Origin: Streptomyces griseofuscus
Lineage (GTDB): Bacteria; Actinomycetota; Actinomycetes; Streptomycetales; Streptomycetaceae
NCBI RefSeq assembly: GCF_014673495.1
Contig: NZ_CP051006.1
Coordinates: 4,154,001-4,218,000 of the forward strand
DNA: 64,000 nucleotides
Direction: 5' to 3'
A program made the translations under genes and the position numbers. Shown here in pieces: positions 24,893 to 32,828 of this stretch. The notes below the pieces were generated by a model, which had not been told where the DNA came from, ran no database searches, and saw only the letters and a list, made by a program, of their open reading frames with translations. The stretch's first letter is position 1, and each line of letters opens with the position of its first letter.

Positions 24893-27800
24893 GTGGTCTC
24901 CACGAGGACGCCGTACGAGTGGACGTGTGAGCGGTGCGGGCGGCCGTGCCGGGCGCCGGTGTGGCGGATCGTCGACAGCCGTGAGCGCGCCGATGTCCTC
25001 GAAAGCCCCGACGGCCCGTACGGCTTCGGGCCCGGGCTGCACTGGGCGGACTGCCCCGGCTGCGGGGCCCGGACACAGGTCGAGGCGCCGGTGCTGGTGC
25101 TGCGGGCCGGGGCGTTCGTACCGTCGCTGTTCGCCACCTCCGTCGCGGAGCTCCAGCGGGATGCCACCGCGAGCGCGGCCGCGCTGGTGGAGGAGGCACG
25201 GGTCGCCGGGGCCTTCACCGGCGGGCGGTTCGGCGGGAACGTGGTCGTGCTGCCGCGCAGACTGCTGCCGTTCGCGCTGAGCCGGGACACCGAGCGGGAT
25301 CTGGCGGACCCCGAGGCCGCCTGCGCGGAGTTGGCGCCGTACGGGGCACCGACGGTGGCCAACTACCGGATCTTCCTGGACAACGTGGCGGCGGAGTCGG
25401 CGGAACCCGATGTCCGGGAGCTGCTGTACGCCGTCACCGTGACCATGCCGGACCGGCTCGCCGAACTGGTCCTGGCCCACCCCCGGCTCACCGGGAGCAC
25501 CCTGGTGCGCGATGCCGGGGCGCGGGAGTTGCGCGAGGTCGCCGGCACTCCGCTGGAGGCTCCGCTGCGGATGCGGCAGCGGTTCCTGGAGGAGCTGTGC
25601 GGAGGTCGTGTCCCCGTGGGTACGGCCGTCGAGCACCACGCGGCCGCGCTGGCCGCCTTCGGGCAGGGCCTGCGGACCCGGCTGTACGCGATGTACGACC
25701 AGGTCCGGGGCGCGGAAGGGCCGGAGATCGTGCCACTCGCCCGGGAGGCGCTCGAACTCGCCGGGCAGACGGGAGAGTTCGCGATCGAGACCGAACTCGC
25801 CGCGCGACTGGGCGGGTTGCTGCTGTCGTCCCTCCATACGGCGGACCCCGCCGACCCCGCCGAAGCGGTGCGGGTGCTCCGACTCGCCCTGTCACGGCTG
25901 CCGGAGGGCACCCTCCAGTGGGCCGAGGTGGCCACCAACCTCGCCTCCGCACAGTACTTCCGCGACGACGGCGACCACATCGAGCGCTGGGAGACCGCCC
26001 GCGATCTGCTCGTCCGCGCCATCGCCGCGGTGGACCGGCGCACCCACGGAGGGTTCTGGGCCCGGGTGCAGACCAACTACGGGCTGCTGCTCGGTCAGCG
26101 GCCGGGCGGCGGGACCGACGATCTCACCCTCGGCATCGAGCACATCCAGGCCGGACTGGGCGAACGCGCCCGTGCGAGCGACCGCGTCGACCGGGCCTAC
26201 TCCCTGATCAACCTCGGGCTGCTGCTGTTCCGGCGCGGCGCACCGGGTGACCTGAAGCGGGCCGAGCGGTGCTACCGGGACGCCCTCGGGCGGCTGCGTC
26301 CGGACGACGACCCGATGCTGTGGTCGCAGCTCCGGTGCAATCTGGCGGACCTGCTGCTCTCCCCCGGGCGCGACACCGCCGACCCGCGCGGCGCCCGTGC
26401 CGCGGTGGCCGCCGTCGTCGCCTTCGGCGCCGAGCACCCGGGGCGCCTCGACACCAGCCGCGCGACCTGGCTGCTGGCCCGGACCGCCGATCTGCTCGAC
26501 GGTCCGGGGAGCGCCGAGGGGCTGCGGCTGCGGCGCGCGGCGCTGACCGCCGTACCAGCGAGCGTCTTTCCCTCCCTGCATCTGTCCATCGCCCGGGAGG
26601 CGGTCGACGCGCTCGCCGCCGCCGCTGCCTGGGACGCGGCGGCCGAGGTGGCAGCGGGCATGCTGACCGCCGCCCATGCGCTCTACGACGCCCAGGTCAC
26701 CGCCGCCGGGCGCCGGGGCGTGCTGCTGCTGACGCGCGGGACCGCCCGCGAGGCCGCGTTCCTGCTGGCCCGCGCGGGGCGCCCGGAGCGTGCGGTGGAG
26801 GCGATCGAGCGGGGGCTCGCCCGTGAGCTGTCGGTGGTGACCGGGCGGGACACGGTGGATCTGGCGGCGCTGGAGGGGGTCGATCCGCTGCTGGCCCACC
26901 GGTACCGCCGGGCGCGGGAGCGGTACCGGGTGGTGGCCGCCGGGGTGGAGGGGGCGGGGCCGGCCGTCGAAGGGGCCGGGGCGGCAGTCCAAGGGGCGGG
27001 CGCGGCAGTCCAAGTGGGCGGGGCCGCGTCGAACGGCGGGTTCGCCGCCGGGACCGGTCCGGAAGGGGGTTCCGGCGCCTCGGACGTGGGGCTCGTCGCG
27101 CCGCCCGGAGACTTCGTCGCCGCCGCGGGAGTGCAGGCCGCGGCCGAGCGTGCGGTGCGCACCGTGGTCGAGGAGATCCGGGCGATCCCCGGCTTCGAGG
27201 GGTTCCTGCGCACGACCGAGGTGGCGGATGTCGTCCGGGCGGCGGGCGGGATGCCGCTCGTCTATCTGGTGAACGCGGTCTGGGGCAGCTGCGTCCTCGT
27301 GGTGCCGCCCGACGCGCGGACCGGGGTGCGCGCCGTATTCGTCCCCGAGGTGACCAGTTCCTCGGTCGTCCGGCTTCTGGCGCTGGACCCGGACACACCC
27401 GAGGCGGGACTGTTCCTGGCCCAGCAGGCCGGTGCGCTCGCGCGTCGGCGTGAACTGCCGCGCGCGGTCGACCGGTTGCGGGAGCTCGCCCCGTTGCTGC
27501 GGCCCCTCGCCGGGCTCCTGGCGGAGGATCCCCGGCATGAGGTGGTCGTCGTACCGACCGGGCTGCTGGGACACGTGCCGCTGCCGGCCGTACCACTGGG
27601 CCCGGAAGGTGAACTCCTCGATGATCTGGGGACTTTGACGCTCGCGCCGTCGGCCGGAGTGTACGCCGCCTCCCGGGCGGCCGCCGGCCGGCCGCCGTCG
27701 TCCCCGCCGCGGTTGGTCGCCGTCGCGGATCCCGACGGCTCGCTGCCCGGTGCGCGCGGCGAACTGGCCGGGATCCGGGCGCTGTTCGAGCCGGGCGGGG

Positions 27801-28387
27801 AGGCCGTGTCCGCGACGGGAGCCGAGGCGACGGTCGAATGGCTGCTGCCGCGTCTCGCGGAGGCGTCGTATCTGCATCTGAGCTGCCACGGGAGTGCGGA
27901 ACTCGTGGGCCGGGGCGCCTCGTTGGCGCTCGCGGACGGCACGCTGGATCTGGACACGCTGGTACGGCTCCGGCTCCCGCGCTGCCGACTGGTGGTGGCG
28001 GGGGCCTGCCAGTCCGGGCGGTACGAGGTCATCGACGCGCCCGACGAGTTCACCGGGCTGCCGGGCGGCTTCCTCCAGGCCGGGGCCGCCTGTGCGATCA
28101 CCAGCCTGTGGCAGGTGAACGATCTGGCGACGGCGCTGCTGATGACGCGGCTGTACGAGCTGCTCGCCCCCGTCGGCGAGGGGCGGGGCGAGCCCCCGGT
28201 GTCCGCGCTGCGTACGGCGCGTACCTGGCTGCGCCGGCTGACCTGGTCCGGCCTCGCGCGATACACCGACGGCCGCCCCCACCTCGCGCCCCTGGCCGGA
28301 CGGTACGCCCGGCCGGGGGCCGACCCCGACGAGTGCCCCTTCGCCTCCCCCGTGCACTGGGCGGCGTTCACCGCGTGGGGGGTGTGA
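24893..28387 (+). CDS. CHAT-domain (caspase-like) protease with zinc-ribbon and TPR
   Basis: The protein has 1164 residues. Cysteines at residues 12, 15 and 19 and a CPGC pair near residue 55 form an N-terminal CpXC/zinc-ribbon-like module. TPR-like helices occupy about 250-660. A Gly/Ala low-complexity linker (about 685-735) precedes the C-terminal CHAT domain (about 760-1164). The caspase-type dyad is intact: His999 in LHLSCHGSAE and Cys1039 in VVAGACQSG, followed by GGFLQAGAACAITSLWQVND. CHAT proteases act in bacterial conflict and regulated cell death, often activated by a small partner; here the TTA-containing gene directly upstream is the candidate. GTG 24893 is the first in-frame start after the upstream gene. 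Confidence 0.92.
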   Translation: MVSTRTPYEWTCERCGRPCRAPVWRIVDSRERADVLESPDGPYGFGPGLHWADCPGCGARTQVEAPVLVLRAGAFVPSLFATSVAELQRDATASAAALVEEARVAGAFTGGRFGGNVVVLPRRLLPFALSRDTERDLADPEAACAELAPYGAPTVANYRIFLDNVAAESAEPDVRELLYAVTVTMPDRLAELVLAHPRLTGSTLVRDAGARELREVAGTPLEAPLRMRQRFLEELCGGRVPVGTAVEHHAAALAAFGQGLRTRLYAMYDQVRGAEGPEIVPLAREALELAGQTGEFAIETELAARLGGLLLSSLHTADPADPAEAVRVLRLALSRLPEGTLQWAEVATNLASAQYFRDDGDHIERWETARDLLVRAIAAVDRRTHGGFWARVQTNYGLLLGQRPGGGTDDLTLGIEHIQAGLGERARASDRVDRAYSLINLGLLLFRRGAPGDLKRAERCYRDALGRLRPDDDPMLWSQLRCNLADLLLSPGRDTADPRGARAAVAAVVAFGAEHPGRLDTSRATWLLARTADLLDGPGSAEGLRLRRAALTAVPASVFPSLHLSIAREAVDALAAAAAWDAAAEVAAGMLTAAHALYDAQVTAAGRRGVLLLTRGTAREAAFLLARAGRPERAVEAIERGLARELSVVTGRDTVDLAALEGVDPLLAHRYRRARERYRVVAAGVEGAGPAVEGAGAAVQGAGAAVQVGGAASNGGFAAGTGPEGGSGASDVGLVAPPGDFVAAAGVQAAAERAVRTVVEEIRAIPGFEGFLRTTEVADVVRAAGGMPLVYLVNAVWGSCVLVVPPDARTGVRAVFVPEVTSSSVVRLLALDPDTPEAGLFLAQQAGALARRRELPRAVDRLRELAPLLRPLAGLLAEDPRHEVVVVPTGLLGHVPLPAVPLGPEGELLDDLGTLTLAPSAGVYAASRAAAGRPPSSPPRLVAVADPDGSLPGARGELAGIRALFEPGGEAVSATGAEATVEWLLPRLAEASYLHLSCHGSAELVGRGASLALADGTLDLDTLVRLRLPRCRLVVAGACQSGRYEVIDAPDEFTGLPGGFLQAGAACAITSLWQVNDLATALLMTRLYELLAPVGEGRGEPPVSALRTARTWLRRLTWSGLARYTDGRPHLAPLAGRYARPGADPDECPFASPVHWAAFTAWGV

Positions 28388-28393
28388 GCGGGG

Positions 28394-29761
28394 TCAGCCC
28401 CGGTACGTCGGGCCGAGCCGGTCGAGCGTGTAGTGGGCGTCGGGGTCGGTGGGCGAGCGCGGGGCCCGTACCTCCATGACGGTGTAGCGGCCGCCGGCCA
28501 GACCGGAGACGACGACCGTGGCCGCCGAGGTGACCTCCCCGCCCTCGGCGCAGCTCGGCCGGCAGACCACCTCCGAGACGACGCCCTGTGCGGTGGCCGT
28601 GGCGCTGCCCCAGTCGGTCCAGATCAGGTCGTGCAGCATGGCCGTACCGTCTCCGCAGAACAGCAGGAGCGAGACGGGCTCGGTCAGGGGCTTGCCCGAG
28701 CAGTCGTCGATCGTCCCGCTCTGCCGGGTCCGCCGGGGGGTCGGGGCGGGCGGCGCCTGGCTGGTGGGCGTGGCGGGCCGGGTGGCGGGGTCCGTGGAGG
28801 GCTCCGCGGAGGGGGTCTGCTCCTCGCTCGGTTCCTGCGGCGGGGTGTCGTCCTCGGTCGGCTGGAGCCGGGTGGGCCTGCTGGTCACCGGGGCGTCGGC
28901 GACACGGGTGCCGCCGTCGTGGCCCGGCACCAGGAGCAGCGCCGTGACGACCACGCCGACGAGGACCGCGGCCATGACCACGAGGGCGAGCCGGGCCCCG
29001 GACAGACCGCGCGGCCCCGGGCGAGGAGGCGCCTCGACCGGGGTGCCGGCGGGCGAGGCGGAGTCGACGGGGCCGCCGACAGGACCTCCGGCGGTTCCTC
29101 CGGCGAGTCGTCCGGCAGGGCCTTCGGCGGGTCCGCTGCCGGGGCCTTCGGCGGGGGTGGTCAGGCCGTCGACCTCGACCGTCCACACAGGTGCCTCGGA
29201 CGGCTCCAACGCCTTGATGACGGCGAGCAGTTGAGCCGGGGTCGCCCGCTCCTCCGGATCCTCGGCCAGGCACCGGGCGACGACCTGCCGCAGCCGCACC
29301 GGAAGGTTGTCGAGGTCGGGCCGCCGGTTGCTGACGCCGGTGTACGCGGCGACCAGCAGCATCCCCAGCGCGACCATGTCGGCCGCGGGCACGGGCGCCC
29401 CGACACCCGGCTCCGCCCCGCCACCCGGCCGCACCCTGCCACCCGACGCGTCGCCCGGCCCCGGCGCATCGCCCGTCAGCCGGGGCCCGCCCCTGGTCAG
29501 CAGCACGTTCCCGGCCCGCACATTCCCGTGCGCCCGCCCGGCCCGGTGCAGCACGGCGAGGGCCCCGGCCAGGCCCGCCGCGATCCACAGCACCGCGTCC
29601 TCCGGCAGCCCGCCGGCGGCCCCGACGACCTGCGCGAGCGAGGGCGCGGGCCCGGCAGCGCCGGGATGCCTGCGCACCGGCACCCCGCCGGCCCGCGCCC
29701 CCTGCCCCGACCCGCCGCCTAATGGATCACTGTCCGCCGAACGCCTCATCCCGTCCCCCAT
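28394..29761 (-). CDS. pseudokinase lacking the N-lobe, with membrane helix and exported domain
   Basis: The protein has 455 residues. It begins inside what would be the kinase hinge (PSLAQVVGAAGGLPEDAVLW). The catalytic loop HRD-N is changed to HGNVRAGNVLL and the DFG region to LTGDAPG; the P-loop and catalytic Lys are absent. The C-lobe helices continue (DMVALGMLLVAAYTG, RPDLDNLPVRLRQVVARCLA). A transmembrane helix follows (about 250-275, ARLALVVMAAVLVGVVVTAL), then a Pro/Thr-rich stalk and an extracellular domain (DCSGKPLTEPVSLLLFCGDG, then WTDWGSATATAQG) common in Streptomyces. It cannot phosphorylate by the usual chemistry. It converges on the CHAT gene (six bases between stops). The ATG at 29749 has a better G-rich upstream site and may be the true start. 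Confidence 0.8.
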   Translation of the reverse strand: MGDGMRRSADSDPLGGGSGQGARAGGVPVRRHPGAAGPAPSLAQVVGAAGGLPEDAVLWIAAGLAGALAVLHRAGRAHGNVRAGNVLLTRGGPRLTGDAPGPGDASGGRVRPGGGAEPGVGAPVPAADMVALGMLLVAAYTGVSNRRPDLDNLPVRLRQVVARCLAEDPEERATPAQLLAVIKALEPSEAPVWTVEVDGLTTPAEGPGSGPAEGPAGRLAGGTAGGPVGGPVDSASPAGTPVEAPPRPGPRGLSGARLALVVMAAVLVGVVVTALLLVPGHDGGTRVADAPVTSRPTRLQPTEDDTPPQEPSEEQTPSAEPSTDPATRPATPTSQAPPAPTPRRTRQSGTIDDCSGKPLTEPVSLLLFCGDGTAMLHDLIWTDWGSATATAQGVVSEVVCRPSCAEGGEVTSAATVVVSGLAGGRYTVMEVRAPRSPTDPDAHYTLDRLGPTYRG

Positions 29762-29866
29762 GACCAGAAGAAGTTTCAGGACGAGTCTGACCAAATCCGG
29801 CTGCCGCTACAAGGACTTGGGCACCGGGGTCCCGGTCCTTCACCACACCGGCACGGATCCGCGTCG

Positions 29867-30859
29867 TCACGCCCGGTCGGCGTAGGACGTCAGCCGCTCG
29901 GCGAACTCCGCCATCAGGAGGCGCAGTTCGTCGGGGCCCTCGATCACGAAGGGGCGGTCCAGGGAGGCGAGGAGAGGGGGAAGCCAGTCGAGGTGCTCCG
30001 CGTGGAGGCGGACGCGGAGCCAGCGTTCGGCGGCCGGGGCCCGGTCCCCCGCGGGGTCGTCCAGGGTGGCGATGGTGGCGGGGAGGCGGGTGCGGATGTG
30101 GGCCGGGGTGCCGTGGATCCGCAGGGTGACCTGGTGGCGGTACTCGGCGGTGGCGAAGGCGGCCAGGACGCGCTCGGCCGGGTCGGGGCCGGAGGGCGGT
30201 TCGAACGTGCCGGGCAGGGTGCGCGCGGCGCCGATGCGGTCCAGGCGGAAGGTGCGGTCCTCGGCGCGGGAGGCGTCCTCGCCGGTGACGTACCAGCGGC
30301 CCGCGTGCGCGACGATCCCGTACGGGTGCAGGGTGCGTTCGCTGCGCCGGTCCGCGCGGTCGGTGTAGCGGATCGAGACCGGGCGGCGGTGGCGTACCGC
30401 GTCGGCGAGGGTGAGGAGGACTGCGCTGTCCGGGGGCTCCGCGGTGCCGGACGTGCCGGGCTCGTCCGTGAAGGCCAGGGCGTCCAGGAGGGTGTCCAGG
30501 CGGCCGGCGAGGTGCCGGGGCAGAACGCGCCGGATCTTCGCCGAGGCGGTCTCGTTCGCCGTGCGCTGCGCCGTCGTCAGCCCTGCCCGGCGGCCGGCGA
30601 TCAGGCCGAGCAGGACGGCCAGTGCCTCGTCGTCGCTGAGCATGAGCGGCGGCAGCCGGTATCCGGGGGCGAGCCGGTACCCGCCGTAGCGGCCGCGCAC
30701 CGACTCCACGGGCACGTCCAGGTCGATCAGCTGGTCCACGTACCGGCGCACGGTCCGGCCCTCGACGCCGAGGCGGCCGGCCAGCTCGGCCACGGTCCGG
30801 GTGCCGCCCGACTGGAGCAGTTCGAGGAGGATCAGGACACGGCCGGTGGGTCGGGACAT
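29867..30859 (-). CDS. WYL-domain transcriptional regulator (YafY type)
   Basis: The protein has 330 residues. An N-terminal winged HTH (VLILLELLQSGGTRTVAELA, then RLGVEGRTVRRYVDQL) is followed by the WYL-type ligand domain (HPYGIVAHAGRWYVTGEDAS, FRLDRIGAARTL) and a WCX C-terminus. It diverges from the VOC gene at 30955 across 95 bases that hold a 21-base palindrome (30880-30900), the likely operator for both. The ATG at 30859 has no ribosome binding site and could be leaderless; a GTG at 30865 is also possible. Confidence 0.9.
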   Translation of the reverse strand: MSRPTGRVLILLELLQSGGTRTVAELAGRLGVEGRTVRRYVDQLIDLDVPVESVRGRYGGYRLAPGYRLPPLMLSDDEALAVLLGLIAGRRAGLTTAQRTANETASAKIRRVLPRHLAGRLDTLLDALAFTDEPGTSGTAEPPDSAVLLTLADAVRHRRPVSIRYTDRADRRSERTLHPYGIVAHAGRWYVTGEDASRAEDRTFRLDRIGAARTLPGTFEPPSGPDPAERVLAAFATAEYRHQVTLRIHGTPAHIRTRLPATIATLDDPAGDRAPAAERWLRVRLHAEHLDWLPPLLASLDRPFVIEGPDELRLLMAEFAERLTSYADRA

Positions 30860-30879
30860 GCGCACAATCTAACGCCGAT

Positions 30880-30900
30880 AGTGGACCGGTTCTGTCCTCT
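30880..30900. promoter_or_regulatory. palindromic operator between the WYL regulator and VOC gene
   Basis: AGTGGACCGGTTCTGTCCTCT is an imperfect palindrome: outer AG-GGAC-G and C-GTCC-CT match across the axis. It sits between the two divergent starts, where a YafY-type repressor would bind to control itself and its neighbour. Confidence 0.6.
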
Positions 30901-30954
30901 ATTTCTCCTAACGTGCGGGACGCAACCCGAATCCGGCACCGCAGGGAGACCCCC

Positions 30955-31398
30955 ATGGACTTCGTCTCGATCCGCGTCATCACCGGCGACGTGGCACGCC
31001 TCGTCGCGTTCTACGAGCGCGCCCTGGGGGTGCGGGCCGCGTGGGCCACGGAGGACTTCGCCGAACTGCGGCCCGCGGGCGCCACGCTCGCGATCGCCGG
31101 CACCCGCACGGTCCCGCTGTTCGCGCCCGGCTCCGCCCGCCCGGCGGACAACCACAGCGTGATCACGGAGTTCCTGGTCGACGACGTGGACCGCGTCCAC
31201 CGGGACCTGTCCGGCTTCGTCACCGAGTTCGTCACCGAGCCGACCACGATGCCCTGGGGCAACCGCTCCCTGCTGCTGCGCGACCCCGACGGCAACCTCG
31301 TCAACTTCTTCACGCCCGTCACCCCGGCCGCCGTCGAGAAGTTCGCGGACCGCCGATCCGCCCAGCCGGTCACCCCCGTCGGCGACCGCTCGCGATAG
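30955..31398 (+). CDS. VOC-superfamily (glyoxalase/bleomycin-resistance fold) protein
   Basis: The protein has 147 residues with two beta-alpha-beta-beta-beta halves. It begins DFVSIRVITGDVARLVAFYE and ends LRDPDGNLVNFFTPV, the usual C-terminal signature of this fold. Metal ligands are not obvious by eye. It is regulated with the divergent WYL gene (shared palindrome). Likely roles are small-molecule binding or detoxification; no substrate can be named. ATG 30955 has AGGGAG upstream. Confidence 0.88.
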   Translation: MDFVSIRVITGDVARLVAFYERALGVRAAWATEDFAELRPAGATLAIAGTRTVPLFAPGSARPADNHSVITEFLVDDVDRVHRDLSGFVTEFVTEPTTMPWGNRSLLLRDPDGNLVNFFTPVTPAAVEKFADRRSAQPVTPVGDRSR

Positions 31399-31512
31399 CC
31401 TCCGGTGGGCCGCGCCAGCGGGGCACGGGCGGCCTGTGGAGCGCATGGACCGGCCGCGCGGGCGCCCCGTCGCACGCCGGAACAGCCGTGTCGCGTACAG
31501 GAGTTGTACGGG

Positions 31513-31983
31513 GTGACCGGTGCACGGCGCGACGAACGGACACCGGCCCCGGAGCCCCGGCCCGGCGCCCGCGGATGGCGGGTGCCGCCGGTGACGGCGA
31601 CGCTGTTCCTGGTCACCGGGCCGGTGACCGCGGCCCGGTTCGCCTTCCCCGGGGTGCTCGCCGCGCCCCCGCTGCTGGTGCCGTCCCCCGGCCGGCAGGC
31701 CCTGGTGACCGTGCCCGCCGTCGTGGCCCTCGGCAGCCCCGCCGAGAGGATCTTCGGCGCCAAGAGCGTACTGGCGCTGTACCTGGTGCCCGCGGCGATC
31801 GGCGAGGCCCCCGGCCACGTCTGGCAGCCGCACGGCTCCGGCGACTCCATCGCCGTGCTCGGCCTGGCCGGAGCGGTCGCGGACAACGCCTTCCGCGACA
31901 TCCACGGCCTGCCCACCCTCGCGGGCGCGGTGATCGGGGCGGGGCTTCTGCTGCGGCGCCGCCGAGGGGCGCCCAGCGTCTGA
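31513..31983 (+). CDS. shortened rhomboid-like membrane protein
   Basis: The protein has about 156 residues. It reads VTATLFLVTGPVTAARFAFP, then LVTVPAVVALGSPAERIFGA, KSVLALYLVPAAIGE, HVWQPHGSGDSIAVLGLAGA and a last helix ending LLLRRRRGA. These are the helix and GNSxAxxGL-type segments of rhomboid-like membrane proteins, but the usual length is about 200-250 residues and part of the loop between helices 1 and 2 is missing. The Ser of the SGDS segment is present, but the catalytic His cannot be placed. It is probably a degenerate or inactive family member. The GTG start at 31513 is uncertain. Confidence 0.55.
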   Translation: MTGARRDERTPAPEPRPGARGWRVPPVTATLFLVTGPVTAARFAFPGVLAAPPLLVPSPGRQALVTVPAVVALGSPAERIFGAKSVLALYLVPAAIGEAPGHVWQPHGSGDSIAVLGLAGAVADNAFRDIHGLPTLAGAVIGAGLLLRRRRGAPSV

Positions 31984-32014
31984 ACGCCGCGCACCCGACA
32001 CCGTCGTACGCGAC

Positions 32015-32080
32015 CACGACCGGCAGGCTCAAGAAGCACGACCGGCGGAACCAGGAAGCACGACCCGCAGGCTCAGGAAG
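32015..32080 (+). repeat. three tandem 22-bp repeats
   Basis: Three consecutive 22-base units, 32015-32036, 32037-32058 and 32059-32080, share CACGACC-GC-G-CA-GAAG with four or five substitutions. They lie between the rhomboid-like stop and the PPOX gene, and the last unit overlaps the PPOX stop codon at 32073. Such short arrays usually arise by replication slippage; a regulatory role is unknown. Confidence 0.85.
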
Positions 32081-32510
32081 GAAGCACCCCCGCCCGGAAC
32101 GGCTCCACCCCCACCACGTGCCGCGCCTTCTCCGGCTCGACCAGCACATGCACCCGCCGCTCCCCCTCCATCAGCCACGGGTAGCCGTCCTGTCCCAGGT
32201 ACTTCCGCGCCAGCCGGTCCATCCCGCGCTCCGCCTCCTCGCCCGTCACGAGGCGCACCGCGCGGCCGGACACCAGGACCCGGTCGTAGGGGTTCTCGGC
32301 GTCGGCATGGGAGAGGTGGACGCGGGGGTCATGGCGCAGGTTCTCCTCCTTGATCCGCCCGACCGAGGTGTTGAAGACGATCAGCCCGTCCTCCAGCCCC
32401 ACCCACATCGGGGTCGCGTGCGGCGCCCCGTCCGGCGTCACCGTGGCCACGGACCAGAAGTTCGCCCCTTCCAGCCGCTCCCGGACCCGTTCCGTCAGTT
32501 CCATTCCCAC
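32073..32510 (-). CDS. PPOX-class (pyridoxamine-5'-phosphate oxidase-like) F420/FMN-dependent protein
   Basis: The protein has 145 residues. It has the split-barrel pattern of F420- or FMN-dependent PPOX-class oxidoreductases: FWSVATVTPDGAPHATPMWV, LIVFNTSVGRIKEENLRHDP, RVLVSGRAVRLVTGEEAERG and a C-terminal YPWLMEGERRVHVLVEPEKA. Such proteins reduce or bind small quinone-like or unsaturated substrates. GTG 32510 has AGGGG upstream; ATG 32504 would remove two residues. Confidence 0.85.
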   Translation of the reverse strand: MGMELTERVRERLEGANFWSVATVTPDGAPHATPMWVGLEDGLIVFNTSVGRIKEENLRHDPRVHLSHADAENPYDRVLVSGRAVRLVTGEEAERGMDRLARKYLGQDGYPWLMEGERRVHVLVEPEKARHVVGVEPFRAGVLPS

Positions 32511-32828
32511 GGCGGCCCCTTTCCTTGATCATCATCGGTCCGACCACCGTGACACGGCCCACCGGCGTCGGAACCGAGGATTCCGGGAAGATCATGTGAA
32601 GACCGACCGCGGGCCGCACGGGCCGATTCCCGCCACCCGGCACCGCCCCAGAGCCCCTCTCCGGGCTCCGCCCCCTCAGAACCCCCAGCCCCCAGGGCCG
32701 GACCCGGGAAAATATCTTGTTTATCGGTCAAATTCGGGATCGTGCGGCGCGCGCATAGCCAGCGTGAGCGGGGTCATGACACCCTCGTATGCCCGGCCAG
32801 TTCAGGTCCTACCGGCGGGAGGACTCTG

